In this document: positions 13,844 through 14,155 of the stretch, in pieces
Layout: the number at the start of each line of letters is the position of its first letter
Numbering within the stretch: position 1 is the stretch's first letter
DNA from: Sutterella sp.
GTDB taxonomy: Bacteria > Pseudomonadota > Gammaproteobacteria > Burkholderiales > Burkholderiaceae_F
Direction of reading: 5' to 3'
Length of the DNA stretch: 14,155 nucleotides
Assembly (NCBI GenBank): GCA_003488465.1
Contig: DNLN01000194.1
Coordinates: 1 to 14,155, forward strand
Translations under genes and position numbers: made by a program
Notes under the pieces: generated by a model
Databases searched by the model: none
What the model was told of the DNA's origin: nothing
What the model saw: the letters and a program-made list of their open reading frames with translations, nothing else

Positions 13844-14155
13844 CTAGAACTTGGGACCGAACTCAACAAGCGCCTGGCACTTCTCGTTCGCGAGGAACTT
13901 TTCAAAGTTCTTGTTGAAGGCGCGCACGAGCTGCAGGGCGCGTCCCGTCCACAGATCCTCGATCTCGTAACTTGAGCGGGGATCGAGCACATCAGACGGC
14001 ACTCCGGGCAGAGACTTCGGCACTTCTAGGTCAAAGAAGGGCAGCTTCTCGGTTCTTGCCTTGAGAATCGAGCCGTCCAGAATCGCGTCAATGATGGCTC
14101 TCGTGTGCGGCAGGCTGATGCGCTTGCCCTTGCCGTTCCAGCCGGTGTTCACGAG
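13844..14155 (-). CDS. pckA: Phosphoenolpyruvate carboxykinase (ATP), C-terminal fragment
   Basis: The last 103 residues of the ATP-dependent PEP carboxykinase run in from the window edge. The reading frame starts LVNTGWNGKGKRISL, followed by TRAIIDAILDGSI, LPGVPSDVLDPRSSY, FNKNFEKF and a GPKF end. This matches the C-terminal portion of E. coli-type PckA almost block for block. The enzyme converts oxaloacetate plus ATP to PEP, CO2 and ADP for gluconeogenesis; in anaerobes it can run in the carboxylating, ATP-making direction. The GTG near the edge is an internal valine, not a start. It is followed after 8 nt by the SHOCT protein gene. Confidence 0.96.
   Translation of the reverse strand, partial: LVNTGWNGKGKRISLPHTRAIIDAILDGSILKARTEKLPFFDLEVPKSLPGVPSDVLDPRSSYEIEDLWTGRALQLVRAFNKNFEKFLANEKCQALVEFGPKF

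Overview
The window reads as ordinary chromosomal DNA of a GC-rich betaproteobacterium (Burkholderiales). A Sutterellaceae-like gut anaerobe is my best guess. The guess rests on the gene content: rpsB-tsf-pyrH-frr-uppS-cdsA and folC-SPOR-cvpA blocks as in Burkholderiales, next to formate-tetrahydrofolate ligase, an AGCS alanine/glycine symporter and ATP-type PEP carboxykinase. It has not been tested by any search.

Layout. (1) 1-560, minus: the first 186 codons of a periplasmic amino-acid-binding protein, cut by the window edge. (2) 573-5659, minus: a translation and envelope block transcribed rpsB > tsf > pyrH > frr > uppS > cdsA. A near-consensus sigma70 promoter lies 5' of rpsB, an intrinsic terminator/attenuator sits between rpsB and tsf, and two hairpins sit between tsf and pyrH. 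(3) 5860-9809, minus: a second run transcribed yqaA > M50 membrane protease > folC > SPOR-domain protein > cvpA, with a terminator-like hairpin immediately in front of folC. (4) 9810-10110: a 301-nt divergent intergenic region. (5) 10111-13408, plus: fhs, a strong hairpin, then the alsT-like symporter, closed by an intrinsic terminator at 13433-13475. (6) 13500-14155, minus: the 3' end of pckA followed 8 nt later by a small membrane protein that appears to join an Imm-like two-helix module to a SHOCT tail.

How the genes work together. The rpsB block makes ribosomal protein S2, EF-Ts, the UMP kinase that feeds pyrimidine nucleotides, and the ribosome recycling factor. It then makes undecaprenyl diphosphate for cell-wall synthesis and CDP-diacylglycerol for phospholipids. 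FolC (folate polyglutamylation) and Fhs (formate activation onto tetrahydrofolate) face each other across the divergent region and both serve one-carbon metabolism. The AGCS symporter and PckA fit an organism that lives on amino acids and organic acids rather than sugars.

I found no CRISPR array, insertion sequence, phage gene, rRNA or tRNA, and no convincing undescribed multi-gene system. The points most worth a second look are the divergent Fhs signature residues, the Imm/SHOCT protein coupled to pckA, the hairpin over the folC start, the rpsB/tsf leader structures, and the replacement of the usual dxr-rseP-bamA genes after cdsA by an ABC-transporter binding protein.
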